NCBI GenBank assembly: GCA_023212695.1
Contig: JALCCG010000259.1
Location: 1-29,872 of the forward strand
Origin: Sporisorium sorghi
Taxonomy: Eukaryota; Basidiomycota; Ustilaginomycetes; Ustilaginales; Ustilaginaceae
Reading direction: 5' to 3'
Length of the DNA stretch: 29,872 nucleotides
Below the pieces are notes generated by a model that saw only the letters and a list, made by a program, of their open reading frames with translations, had not been told where the DNA came from and did no database searches. Positions 19,972 to 29,798 of the stretch are shown piece after piece. Position 1 is the first letter of the stretch. Every line of letters begins with the position of its first letter. A program made the position numbers and the translations under genes.

Positions 19972-21440
19972 GTGAGGCTGCCTGCCCATCTCGCTGGCGA
20001 CGGTGCTGTGCGCTGTCGCAACGACCCACTCGCCCATCGCCAGCAGCCTCAAGGTCTCCCTCCCGAGCCACTCATCCGCCCACAGGGAACAGGCGAGCGG
20101 CGACTCCCCGCAACAATCACATTCAGTACGCTCGTTTCACCTCGGGCGTTGCGCAATGTGAGTTTTGTTCCTGTGCGTGCATTTCAGTGGCGACGCACAC
20201 GAAGTGACGAGCTAGCTGCCGCCTATGGATCTGATCCAAGCTCGGTTGACAGCAATTCAAGATGGCGTCGCTCGTCAAGCACACGCAGCCACCAGCCACA
20301 GCAATTCTGCCTAGAGCAGAAACTAGCACCCATCAAAGTCATGGTGTCCAACAACGACCAGTCCATCAAGTTCTACAAGCTTCGGCCGTGGAAGTCCACC
20401 CCAGGTGCCGGCGGCCACATCGGTCTGCCTGGCCTGTCTCGCAGCACAACGCTTCATTTCTCCACGGCGATCCTTCAATATGCTTTCTCGCCCGATCAGC
20501 GCACGCTCATAGTTGTCGGCGAAACACCCGAAGTCTTTATCTATTCCGTCTCTCGGTCGGGCGAGCATGTCGAGCTAGCCACCTACACTGCCTCGAGCGG
20601 TGCGTGTCTCTCAACCACACGGTTGCCCGACGGTTCCAAGTTTGCCGTTGCCAGCTAGGACGGCGTTGTGTTTGTATCTAACGTGCGGAGCAGCAGGAGG
20701 TTGGCGGCGATGAGCACGAGTCAGGCGAGTACGGGTAGCGGCGCCGCGCGTGTGGCCAGTTCTTGGCGTTCACCGAGAGCGTCGCAGCTTTTGGAACGTC
20801 GTAGCTACGGTCATGTTTCAGGAGACGCAGAGCATCCCGGCGCCCGTTGCGCCTGCTGCAGGCTGCAGCCTGCAGTGCGAAGGCGAGGAGTAGCAGCGCG
20901 AGCGTGGGTGCCGGTGCCAGTGCACGTGCTGGAGCCAGCAGCGCAATCGGTGGTGAAGGGTGGCTGGAGCGCCGTCTAGCAGCCGACGAGTGCTTTTGCA
21001 TGATCACAGGTGGGGGTGAAGCCATAGCGCGTGATCGCGAGCGCAGGAGCATGATCCACGCCAGGTTGATGCGCGAGTGGAATCGCGCCATTAACCTAGT
21101 CGACCACGTCTCTGACAGCAACAACCCAAACGCAGCAGCAGCAGCGAGTAGGCGCAACCACCTGCCGGACTGGCTGACGATTCCGACTGCCACCACGCCC
21201 ACTGCATCGATCGCGCAGAGGCAAGATCTGCTCACGACGGCACTGGCGCAGCCGGACGCACGGAGTGGGGCAGCTGTGCACGCAGCGGGAGCGCATCGGC
21301 ACTCGCACTTGATCAACATCAGCAGCCGCCTCTGTTGGGCCCCCGACACAGAGAGCATCTACGTCTCGACCGAGCGCGTCACCCGCGCTACAGCGATACC
21401 CGGCTGGCGGTGTCCAAGCCTGGCCTGCTCTGATCTCGCC
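19972..21440 (+). pseudogene. Broken WD40-type protein gene
   Basis: The centre reads VMVSNNDQSIKFYKL, FSPDQRTLIVVGETPEVFIY and LPDGSKFAVAS, which are typical WD40/beta-propeller blades; DUF2415-type fungal proteins have similar repeats. TAG at 20656-20658 interrupts one blade and is one C-to-T change from CAG. The next blade (DGVVFVSNVRSSRRLAAMST) runs in the same frame, then the sense shifts to GQFLAFTESVAAFGTS from about 20754. That frame meets another TAG at 20802. Later fragments include INLVDHVSDSNNPNAAA and a last-blade-like LCWAPDTESIYVSTERV near 21340. At least two stops and two frame changes show the gene is dead. The 5' end near 20.0 kb is uncertain; a 30-base GTGAGT...CAG stretch at 20158-20187 looks like an intron but is unusually short. 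Confidence 0.65.
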
Positions 21441-21706
21441 CCGCCCAGACATCGTGCCTGTTTACACACCCACATGTCCACCGGCTTCGACCGCTCTAAA
21501 CACTCACTTGCAACTCGCAACTCGCGTCTCCACACTTTCCGGCACACACTGATTCAGAATGCGTATCAACTGCGCTTGCTATGGAGGTTTGTGGAAACCT
21601 GGATGCTTTGCTTAAAAGTACAATGTGATGGATCATGTTTGGCCAGAGACGATGCTAAAACGGAGAGACTACTGGTGTGCGAACGAGTGCTGGAGTGACG
21701 GGAAGA

Positions 21707-22651
21707 TTAGTAGCAGATGAAGAGCGGGTCGACGTAGTGCGCTTCTGCATTGTTGAAGGGCGTGTGCGGGGCCTGTCGGTGAACTGGGCGTAGCCGTAGG
21801 CGTGCACAAGGCCCTGCTTGGTGGAGGGGTATTCGATGTGCGCAGCAGCAGCGTGGTGGTGCTGATGCTGGTGCTGATGGTGATGCAGCCGGGAGAGCGC
21901 ATCGATGGGAGGCGTGGTGTACGGTGTTGTGGTGAAGAGAGGCGTGCTTGAGCTGGCGAATCTAGAGGAGCGCAAGGATGATGACTGACTTGGAGACTTG
22001 GGTGGTGTTGGGCATGTTGCGCACAAAGTCGGTGAATCGATGGTGCGGAAAGAGGCGGAAAGAGGCGGAGCAGACGTGGGTTGTTGGATCGCTTGGAAGC
22101 GCTAATTTGGGAGCAGGAAGCGTCGACAGCGGACCGGGAGTGTGCCTCAACGGCGTTGTGGAGATCACGCACCGAGAAGGAGACGGCCTCGGAAAGGCTG
22201 CAGAGGCTGAGCTTCTTGGAGTGACACTTGTGTGCCGAGGAAGTGGAAGCAGTGGGCGAGCTGGTGACAGAGAGGCGACCAGGGCGAGACAAGGGGCTGG
22301 AGGCAGAGGAAAGCAAGCAGCTGGGTTCATGGCTGTCGATGCCACTGAACCAAATGTAGCAGACCATCTGCGCGCCCACCAGTCGCCGACTGAGGTGGAC
22401 GACTTGATGTCGGCATCGTCGTGGGCTGCTTTGGTAGCGGGAGCCGTCGCAGTGGTGGCTTCCACTTCGGCATCCGAGACTGTTGCCCCTGCTGGGAGGG
22501 GGACGGCATTGACAGGAGCGGCGTTGCTCGACTGCTTTCGAGATCGTGGCCAGTTCTCCTTGCCGAGGTAGCCACCAGCGTTGCAGGGGACAGCTTTGCG
22601 GAAGCCCTGGGCGAGGGGCAGAGCCGACTGTGGCTGAGCGATGTAGACCAT
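21707..22651 (-). pseudogene. Relic of a Pho80/Pcl-like cyclin, most of the cyclin box missing
   Basis: From the ATG at 22651 the minus strand gives a low-complexity N-terminus, changes frame, and reaches FRLFPHHRFTDFVRNMPN followed by TTQVSKSVIILALL. This matches the start of the cyclin box in Pho85-type cyclins. The box then stops with TAG near 21964 and the expected remaining helices are absent. Instead a Ser/His-rich tail follows (SRLHHHQHQHQHHHAAAA), then a likely original end FNNAEAHYVDPLFICY with TAA at 21709-21707 in another frame. An internal deletion plus frame breaks explains this. Functional cyclins of this class activate a Pho85-like kinase; this copy could not. Confidence 0.5.
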
Positions 22652-23362
22652 AATGAGACGAGGGCTGGGAGATCAGATCGCTGCCAGAGCTGGAACCTAT
22701 AAAAGAGGTTGGCGCCGGCAGCTAGAACGTCACTCGGTTCGTGCAAGAAGAGCTTGCGGAAAGATAGAGTCCATCAACCAACTTGGCAATTCTCCAGACC
22801 GATGCCAATCCAGTCATAACAAAGTAGAGAACAGAAATAGTTTATGGAGCTCAGTAGCGCCGAGGGGAAAGAAGGCGAGAGGAGAGGAAAGATGAAACGG
22901 ATCCTGTGAACGGGGAGCGTCTTTCGCGCATAGGATGCGTCGGTCTGGTTCACAGCAGCCACAGCGTCACTTTCAGTTCAACTTTCATTTCATCAACTTT
23001 TCGAATCGCGAAAGAATGCGAGTCGCAAGAAGTCGGCTCAGAAAGAGCATACCGTTTTGCGGGTCAGGCGGCGAGTGTACGGTCAGCGGCGATGCCAAGC
23101 TTTGTGCGGCACAGCTTCGTATCTGGGCGGCGCCCCAGGTGGTTCAAGATGTTTGGTCTCAGCTCAAACCGATAGGTAGTCTTCGCCCTGCAGCGTCCAA
23201 GTCAAGTATCGCTCATACAGTAAGTTGCAATCGCACGCTTTCCAACAATCAACAATATTGCCTGTGGCTTTCAAGATGTGTTTGGTGACGGTGGCTTCGG
23301 ATTGCTTGGCTCGTTCGCGGCACAAACAGGGGCCACCCACTCCGCAGCTACGACGAGAGATG
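22652..23362. other. Stretch without a supported gene
   Basis: Only short overlapping frames are present. A TATAAAAG occurs at 22698-22705 on the plus strand, about 50 bases upstream of the minus-strand cyclin ATG, but in the wrong orientation to serve it directly. Nothing else is recognised. Confidence 0.4.
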
Positions 23363-23861
23363 CTACTTTTTGGCACAAATGCCAAACTTGAACAGCTTGC
23401 CGACCTTGTCGAGGTTCTTCTGTTTCTCGAGGAGCCAGTCGACGTATGCAAGGTCAAATGCGTGCTTCTCAGCAATCGTGCTGAGCTTGTTCGGCATGGA
23501 TCTCTCAACGCCAGCTTCTGAGTCAGACAAAGCTCCACAAGATGTACAGAAGCTCGATGTACGTACCCTCTGTGCATCGATCGCATCCACCGCATTCTGG
23601 AAATGGCAACGTGATGACTCCATACTGTTCATTGTCACAGAAATGTGCCTCGTGATCATGGTGTGCAATCGTATTAAGCAAAGACTGATCACGACTTTCA
23701 AGGGCAGAACAGTTGACGTTGTCAACAACACAGGGCCGTTCAGTGGGATGAAGTGGCGAACTTGCACCGCGCTGTCCAGCGTCAGCCGAGCATCGAGTGC
23801 TCCTTGCGCCATGATTCCGACGGACTGGCAGCGACAGCTTAGGTGGCTGAACATGTGGTGA
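23363..23861. other. Overlapping coding-like frames on both strands, probably relic
   Basis: The minus strand has an open frame ending at 23363 whose last part is plausible (MPNKLSTIAEKHAFDLAYVD). The plus strand has an open frame over 23370-23861 whose later part is also plausible (WKWQRDDSILFIVTEMCLVI and RTVDVVNNTGPFSG). They overlap, so at most one can be real over most of the length. The plus frame may be a decayed part of the element that carries the RecQ fragment downstream. No family is recognised. Confidence 0.3.
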
Positions 23862-24184
23862 TCCCGTTCCAAGCATCGATTGCCTCAAGCGAGGGCAATG
23901 CAGGCACAGGAAACATGACCTTGTTCATTGAAGCCATGTGGGATGCAGCCGCCTCCACCCCATTCACCTTCGACGAGCGCATTAGCACAGTCCAGTCGGC
24001 AACATCCGTCAGTCTGGAGGACATTGATGCCTTTGCTCGCTCAATCGAGACTTCCATGGTTGCCGCCTTACGTGCGCACCGACGCAGCGACTTGCCAAGC
24101 GGCAGCCCGGTGATGCTCGAGCGCATCGAGTCGATCTTGTTGGGGGTACTCACTGACGACAGAAGACCCGAGCAATCTCATTAG
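23843..24184 (+). pseudogene. Coding-like fragment upstream of the RecQ relic; part is duplicated at 29.2 kb
   Basis: The frame begins with GTG and reads an ordinary mixed sequence (NMTLFIEAMWDAAASTPFTF, then LEDIDAFARSIETSMVAALR and PVMLERIESILLGVL) before TAG at 24182-24184. Its last third is repeated in inverted orientation near 29243-29354 at the DNA level, so it belongs to something present more than once. It may be the N-terminal part of the same element as the RecQ fragment; the frames are not continuous now. I do not recognise a domain. Confidence 0.35.
24036..24150 (+). repeat. Left copy of a ~115-base inverted duplication
   Basis: This segment aligns with the reverse complement of about 29243-29354. 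The best core is CATCGAGTCGATCTTGTTG, identical in both, with GACTTGCC and AGCGGCAG also shared. By eye the identity is roughly three quarters, with a few small gaps. Confidence 0.7.
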
Positions 24185-24323
24185 TCACTTTGATGCAAGC
24201 AGCTATACCCACGCCTCGTCAAGGCGCGTCAGCTTGCTTCTACGGGCGCAAGGCGAATTCAAGAAACCTTGATGCCTTGAGATTGAGATCCAGAGGCGAG
24301 GGTCAATTTGGATCACGCGTCGT

Positions 24324-25371
24324 GTGCGTTGCAATGCCACTTTGCTGCCAGGAAGCATTCAGGAAAATGACAAGACGACTGACTACGTTGTCAACTCTGG
24401 CCATCCTGCGAGTGTCTTGATGCACGATGACCTGGTTCTCCACTATCGGGATGATCCCAACCAGCCGTGGAACAACGACAGCACGCCGAGGCACAGAACG
24501 GAACTTGTACAGCTGCCGAGTCGACCCCACAGCCAGCCACCGATGCTCTGGCTGCTGCCAATGACAACAATGACGCAGAAGAGTGGGAAGACCAGGATGA
24601 CCATGCTCCTGCCCACGACGCTTCGAATGCGGCAAGAGGGCTACTACCAGGAGACGGGCCGTGCCGGCCGCAATGGCAAGAGCTCGCTGTGCATCTTGTA
24701 CTATGCGCACGCCGATGTGATCAATTTGGAGAGGATGCTGCTCAAAGAGGAGGACAAGACGCCCGAAGCCATCGAACGCAGCATGGTTATGTTGCGCATG
24801 ATGCAAAGATACTGCGAGAATGAAATCGAGTGCCGTCGCATCCAGGACCTGCGCTACTTCAATGAAGACTTTAGCACGGCCCAGTGCCACAGCATGTGCG
24901 ACAATTGTGTCAAGGGTCGCGCGCCAGACTCCTGCACTCGTAGGTAAAATCGGCTTCTTTTCGAAGTCACCATGAAGGATATCATTGCGCAATTATAGCA
25001 GCAGTGTCTCGCAGAGCTGTCGTCAGGTGCTTGGGCGGATCGCAACGTTGCGGTTGGAGGGTGAGAGGTAGATCGAAATGATCAAGCAGATTCTTGACGC
25101 AGCCAGGTACGTGCCGGCGACGGCAGCAGCAAGGTCGTAAGTCTTGTTCGAAGATGAAGACCAGCAACAGCAGTAAAGAGGCGCCAGAATGCCCCCCCCC
25201 CCCCCCCTTGGAGCCCGGCAGCCTAGACGCTCGGCAGACGCCAAAACAATGTGGTATCGCGAGTTTTACAGACAGATTGTTCACCAAGATACCAATCTTG
25301 AGGGCAACAACGATTCAGATCCAGGGAAGGAAATGGAGGTAGCGAAAAACATGAACGAGAGGAGGACATGA
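24324..25371 (+). pseudogene. RecQ helicase fragment, C-terminal part only
   Basis: [13 protein letters not shown] (24639-24677) is RecQ motif VI. It is followed by the RQC zinc-binding region: four cysteines at 24831, 24885, 24897 and 24906 in ECRR and [10 protein letters not shown]. The same frame meets TAA (24945-24947), then reads EVTMKDIIAQL, then TAG at 24996-24998 before QQC, and TGA soon after. A later fragment (MWYREFYRQIVHQDTN) near 25250-25371 may be the same gene. Motifs I to V (Walker A, DExH) are absent upstream; instead the frame holds [20 protein letters not shown] and a Pro/Thr-rich stretch, with an acidic alternative frame at 24467-24650. RecQ-type helicases of this sort occur in fungal subtelomeric elements (TLH; UTASa in Ustilago maydis). 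This copy cannot make an active helicase. Confidence 0.75.
25192..25207. repeat. Homopolymer C16
   Basis: Sixteen C residues lie inside the RecQ relic. In frame they code for Pro. Poly-C of this length is unstable and often misread. Confidence 0.85.
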
Positions 25372-25414
25372 GGCATGGTCATCCAAGCGGTCGCTTCATC
25401 ATCGATCAACGTTT

Positions 25415-27701
25415 CTAACGATCACCCATATCAAGGGATTCAAGCGACGTATCTGCCTCGCATCTGGTCATCTCGGGATTCTGAGACCTGGCTCCGCCCG
25501 AGCGGGGCCGCTTCCGAGAGGTGGCAAAGGCAACTTTGATCCTACTGGCGTGGATCGTGCCGACGGAAGAGCGGCGGCGGCGGCGGGGCCCAGGTACTGA
25601 CTGAAGCTTGGGTGACAGGACCACCAATTGCCTTTGTCTGATGGCATTCTTCATGCGTTGTCTGCCGGAACTGCGCGAAGCGCGACGCGTTTCGCGGGCA
25701 CGTCTTCGGATGAGGTTGGTGAAGGGGTCGTGGGAGGCGGCCTCGAGGACGATCTGTAGGTCCTCGTAAACCTCGTCAAAGTCATCGGAGCTGGCTTGGA
25801 ATGTTGCCCTTGCCCGGATGATAGCATCCAAGCGCTGCTGGGGAGAGAAGGCAAAGCGGACCTTGGGTCGGTCTGGTGCGGTGGCCCGAGCGATGAGTTT
25901 CCTCAGCCGGTTGTCGGTGGTCCACGTCAGAGAGGCGACAGCATTGGCGGTGTCGGTGGCGCTGGTGCTGGTGCTGGTGTCGGCAGAAGAGGCAGACGAG
26001 TCAGCCACCGAGGTAGAGTGTCGGAACCTCTTGGGCAAAGGAGTTTGGCTCGGGTCGTAGGTCTCGTTGGCCTCATATGTCTTTTCACAGAGTCTGACAA
26101 ACAGGTCGTTGTCTTTGAGGCCTGCGACGACGTTGGCTCGAGCCAAGAGGGCGAGGATTTCCTGGATGGGCAACGTCACTTGGGCTCCACCATCCGACTG
26201 GGGAAGAACGTGGTCGTCCTTATCTAGAATGTAGAAGTAAACCACATCACCGAGCCTGGCACCCGCGGTCCAGTCGATTTCTAGAACGATGGAAGCCCAG
26301 CCGCAAGTCACGATGCCCCAGGTTTGCCCTCTTGCAGCCATGTACTTCCATTGCTGGGCCACACATTCTGACAAATAGCGACCCACCGGGGTAAAGATCA
26401 TCCCGTTGCCCTTGAGCCAGAACTCGTGACGAAAGATGTCCTGGAGGTGGTAACAACCGTCAGCCTTCACCTTGCGGCACAAGGCCCGGTTGGTAAAGGC
26501 ATCCTCCCCAGTGCCGAAGACGCTCCTGATCGCATCTGCCGTGAAGGCGTCACGTCGCTTGGCCTCGACAGAGAGGATCCGCTCCAGCGCACCTGTCTGC
26601 GTATCCTCCATGACGATTTCCAAATCCGGACGCGTCTGCTTGAGCCACAGTTGAAGTTGTTTCTCGCGTTCAGCAGGCGAGAACTGCAAGTCGGAAACAG
26701 GCGTTGGAGCGTTCGAGGTAGGGTCCGCCCTGATGATGTGGTACAGGTCGCTCGGATGGACTCTGTACAAGGGAGTTCTGATGTCATGCAGATGTGGCCT
26801 CAAGGAAACCTCGGTGATGGTGCGAATGCAAATCTTAGCGTGAAGAGTGTCAACAAGCCCAGATGATCCGAAAGGTAGGTGCTCGACTGCACGACCAGCA
26901 ATAGTGGCAGCAGCATCGAGAATCTTGCTGGCTGGCTGGCTCTACCACATGTGTTTGGATGAGGCTCACCAGCATGTGTTTGTTGTCAAAGCTTGGGTGA
27001 AGGTTACAATGTGTCTGAAACCGTGGGAGCAGATCGTCGGTCAGACCATGCTCCAAAAGCAGATTGTGGTGTCCAGCTGCAAGCATGCTGTTGAGGCAGT
27101 CGATCGGACCTCGGCAGAGTCTGGAAGGGGCCATGATCAGATGTTTGTTGTCGGCATGGCTAGTGAAGTGCTTATGTGACTGTGGGAGGTTGGTCGCACC
27201 AGCCTTGTGCCATTTCCAGGAGGCAAGGGCTTCGGCAAGGTACAGGTCTAGCGGGACGTGCTCGTTGAAATGGTATCTGAGAGGGAGCCGGAGGGGCTCA
27301 GCTTCGGGTGGAGGCAGAGCCTGGGACCTGGATGGCGAGAGAGAGCGGCCAGGCTGCTCGGCGTCGAAAGCCTCCACGCTGTCCATCGTGGAATCAATCA
27401 GTCGCCGAAAGCTGTTACCGATCGAGGGATAGAGCCCGTCAAGGCGCTGAAGGACGGCGCTGCGACTGGAACTCCAGACCGTGCCCAGGCTGCAGACAGC
27501 CTCAAGGCATTCTTGAGTGTTTCGATCCTTGTTGTGGTCACGTCCAAGAAAGCCGTGGACTCGGCAGACAACGGGTGAGCAGAAACAGGTATATGGCAGC
27601 AGAGGCGAATGTATGATCCCGCTCGATTCACGAGGGACGTTGGTGCTGACAAAGATGACGACGTCCGTCTCATGCAGGAAAATTGGAGTACCAGGCGGTG
27701 C
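25415..27701 (-). CDS. Unrecognised large protein in two long frames meeting at a (TGGC)n tract; possible pseudogene
   Basis: Frame A is open from after TAG (27704-27702) to about 26853 and reads well to HMLVSLIQTHVVEP near 26945. Frame B is open from after TAG (26944-26942) to the stop at 25415, about 508 codons, and reads well from its start (KILDAAATIAGRAVEHLPFG). The two meet at the tetranucleotide repeat 26928-26941, where removing one 4-base unit would join them into about 760 codons. An 88-base intron (GTGAGC to TCGAG) would also fit in phase, but would remove coding-like residues. Visible features: a Cys-rich stretch (YTCFCSPVVCRVHGF) near the start, hydrophobic and mixed alpha/beta sequence (QTWGIVTCGWASIVLEID, DVVYFYILDKDD), a Ser/Thr linker and a strongly basic Arg-rich C-terminus. 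No upstream ATG opens frame A; the first is at 27386. I do not recognise the family. Confidence 0.5.
26928..26941. repeat. (CTGG)3.5 tetranucleotide repeat at a frame junction
   Basis: Three and a half copies of a 4-base unit lie exactly where coding sense passes from one minus-strand frame to another. Each unit gained or lost shifts the frame by one. Confidence 0.9.
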
Positions 27702-27704
27702 CTA

Positions 27705-28018
27705 GTTCAGGGCCCTTGCAGACGCCTCAATAGCTGGGCGTTGGATGAGGGAGATCGGCGAGGCGACCGAAAAGGATCGCATTTGTGTTTGCAAACAAGG
27801 TGCGGAGCTCCTTGCGGCTGAAAATGTTGTACTTGGGTTGAATAACTATGGGATGATCGCACTAATGTGTTTGCACATGACATCGCTCAGTTTGCACAGC
27901 CGTACAGACACGAGAAGGTGTTAGAGACTGCCAGCAGCTGTGGCTTCCCGACGCAGCTCAGGTGCACCTTGTTTGCTTTCGGCTGCTGCGATCGTTTCTG
28001 GTCAGGATCTGCCGTGAC
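27705..28018. other. Short stretch without a supported gene
   Basis: Only short overlapping frames occur. It would hold the 5' end or promoter of the minus-strand unknown gene if that gene is alive; no TATA-like box or leader is obvious. Confidence 0.35.
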
Positions 28019-28353
28019 GAACCCTCCGATGGCAGCAGGAAGGAACACCCGCTCATATTCTCGACGACTTTGAGCAACGAGCCCAGGCAATGGCACGCAT
28101 CGAGAAGCTCGTCCAGGTGATCGACTCCGGAACTTCTGCTGCATTTGGCGCCAAGGCAGACTTGATCGCGTTGCGCATGCTGCTGCTTGCTCTGGTCGTG
28201 CATAACAAGCAGATTTTCATCAGCTCCATCGTCCGAAACTACCGCAGCGCAAGCCGAGGACCTCCTTATGCACTCCACTGGCATGGAGAACCTGCCCAAC
28301 ACCCATTGTCAAGTCTCAACACTCAGCACGCGCCTTTTACCGCCCCTCCATGA
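28019..28353 (+). pseudogene. Open frame of coding-like composition, unknown
   Basis: After a TGA just upstream, the frame reads ILDDFEQRAQAMARIEKLVQ, then GAKADLIALRMLLLALVVHN, a helical, mildly hydrophobic stretch, followed by a less convincing tail to TGA. The internal ATG at 28090 would give 87 residues. The good part breaks off near 28235 (SSIVRNYRSA). It may be a fragment of the same subtelomeric-like family as its neighbours. No family is recognised. Confidence 0.3.
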
Positions 28354-28409
28354 ACGCTTGCACCAAGGAATAGTCTGCACATGTTGAGCTTGCGCCATCC
28401 TGTCGTGTC

Positions 28410-28427
28410 CCACACACACACACACAC
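28410..28427. repeat. (CA)n repeat
   Basis: Nine CA units lie in a plain non-coding context. Confidence 0.85.
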
Positions 28428-28948
28428 CGCCACCTGGATTGCAAGACAAACAGCCCCTCTCCCTCCAGCTCGAAACGCTTCTGCATCGCGGTGGAGTGCA
28501 GCAACCTGACTTCCGGGTGCCACAGCGAGAGACACATCTATAGCTCCTCGCTCTTGTGCCTTCCCAGCTCCATTACCATCGCCGCCGCGCTCAGTATGTA
28601 CTCCCGCTCGCCTCCCCCAAAGACGAGCTGAAACATGGCGAGACCTGCACGCTCTAGCGCCTTCTTTGCCCTCTTGCTCAGAGGCTGCAGAGTCTAGCAG
28701 CTTGTAGCACTACCTCGCCTGCTGGCGCTCTGGGCAGCATGAGTCCGTGGAAGGGCAACAACGGTTGGAGCGCCACCTCGCCTGCATACAGCTGCACTTC
28801 GCCTCGCAACTTTGGTGGCGCCACCGGCCCGTGTACCTCACCAAGCAGTACAGCCATTCGCACGAGTTGTCGACTTGATGAGATTCACCGATTCCAAGGC
28901 ATGAATGAGTGTGTGTTCAAAAATGCACCTGAATATTAAAATTTATGC

Positions 28949-29040
28949 ATTTAATTTACTGTACGCGTCCTGGCAGCTGAAGTCCAGCGCAACAGACAAG
29001 ACTCGCGTTCAAAATGAAATAAATAATTTAATTTACTGTA
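28949..29040. repeat. 15-base direct repeat flanking a 62-base spacer in an AT-rich island
   Basis: ATTTAATTTACTGTA occurs at 28949-28963 and again at 29026-29040. Both copies sit in the most AT-rich part of the window. They could be decayed ends of a small element or a local duplication. Confidence 0.75.
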
Positions 29041-29242
29041 TTAAAAATGCCGGGCCCCAATTTTTGGGATCTGCACAGAAAAAAGGCTTTTGGGCGGGCT
29101 TCCTTGACCAACCATGGCCACTACGCTCGCTTTTCCTTTCGTAACTAGAGTCGGTGGTTGCAGGCTGTCAGAGGCGCTGCAAGTGCATGATATATTTCAC
29201 GCCTGGCTTTACGAGCGGCTGGGTTTGTCTTGAGAATCATGC

Positions 29243-29354
29243 CCTCAACAAGATCGACTCGATGCACATGAACATCACCGAGCTGCCGCTGGGCAAGTCC
29301 CCTGCATTGGAGTGCGGTTATGGTGGCAAGGATGGAAATCTCTGTAGAGCGAGT
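29243..29354 (-). repeat. Right copy of the ~115-base inverted duplication
   Basis: The minus strand here matches the plus strand at about 24036-24150. A translated view shows the same relation: NKIDSM, then ITELPLGKS on the plus strand here, against NKIDSM, then ITGLPLGKS on the minus strand there. Confidence 0.7.
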
Positions 29355-29726
29355 GACAAGATGATAGGGCAGGAAGGTATGGGAAACAAGGAAAAGCAGC
29401 AGAGGAGGGAAAACGAGAGGAACGAAGGGTCAAGAGATGGGCTAGTGTAGGGCTCGAGCGAGGAGCGAATGCGGCGAAGGCGTGGCGAACACCTCATCAA
29501 GTCGACATAGGCTGAACGGATAGCCAAGTAGTGCAAGCACAGACACACCCGCCGGGCAACTAGCCACCAGGCATACGCACATTCAACTTGAGGCGCAAAC
29601 TCCCTTGTGCGACGTAGTTGACGCGCGATCCGAGGCAGCGAAAGCCGACAAGACGGGCACCAAAGGCCGTCTCAGGACAGTTGAGGCAGAGCGAACCCAA
29701 AGGACACGGTAATGGCACCAGGCGGA

Positions 29727-29764
29727 GACAGAGCCATAAGGAGAAAAGAAAAAAGAAAAAAAAG

Positions 29765-29796
<32 letters not shown>
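29727..29796 (+). repeat. A-rich tract ending in A32
   Basis: A purine tract (GAAAAG-type) passes into 32 consecutive A residues at 29765-29796, followed by CCCC. It could be a retroposed tail or slippage; no preceding element is recognised. Confidence 0.85.
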
Positions 29797-29798
<2 letters not shown>

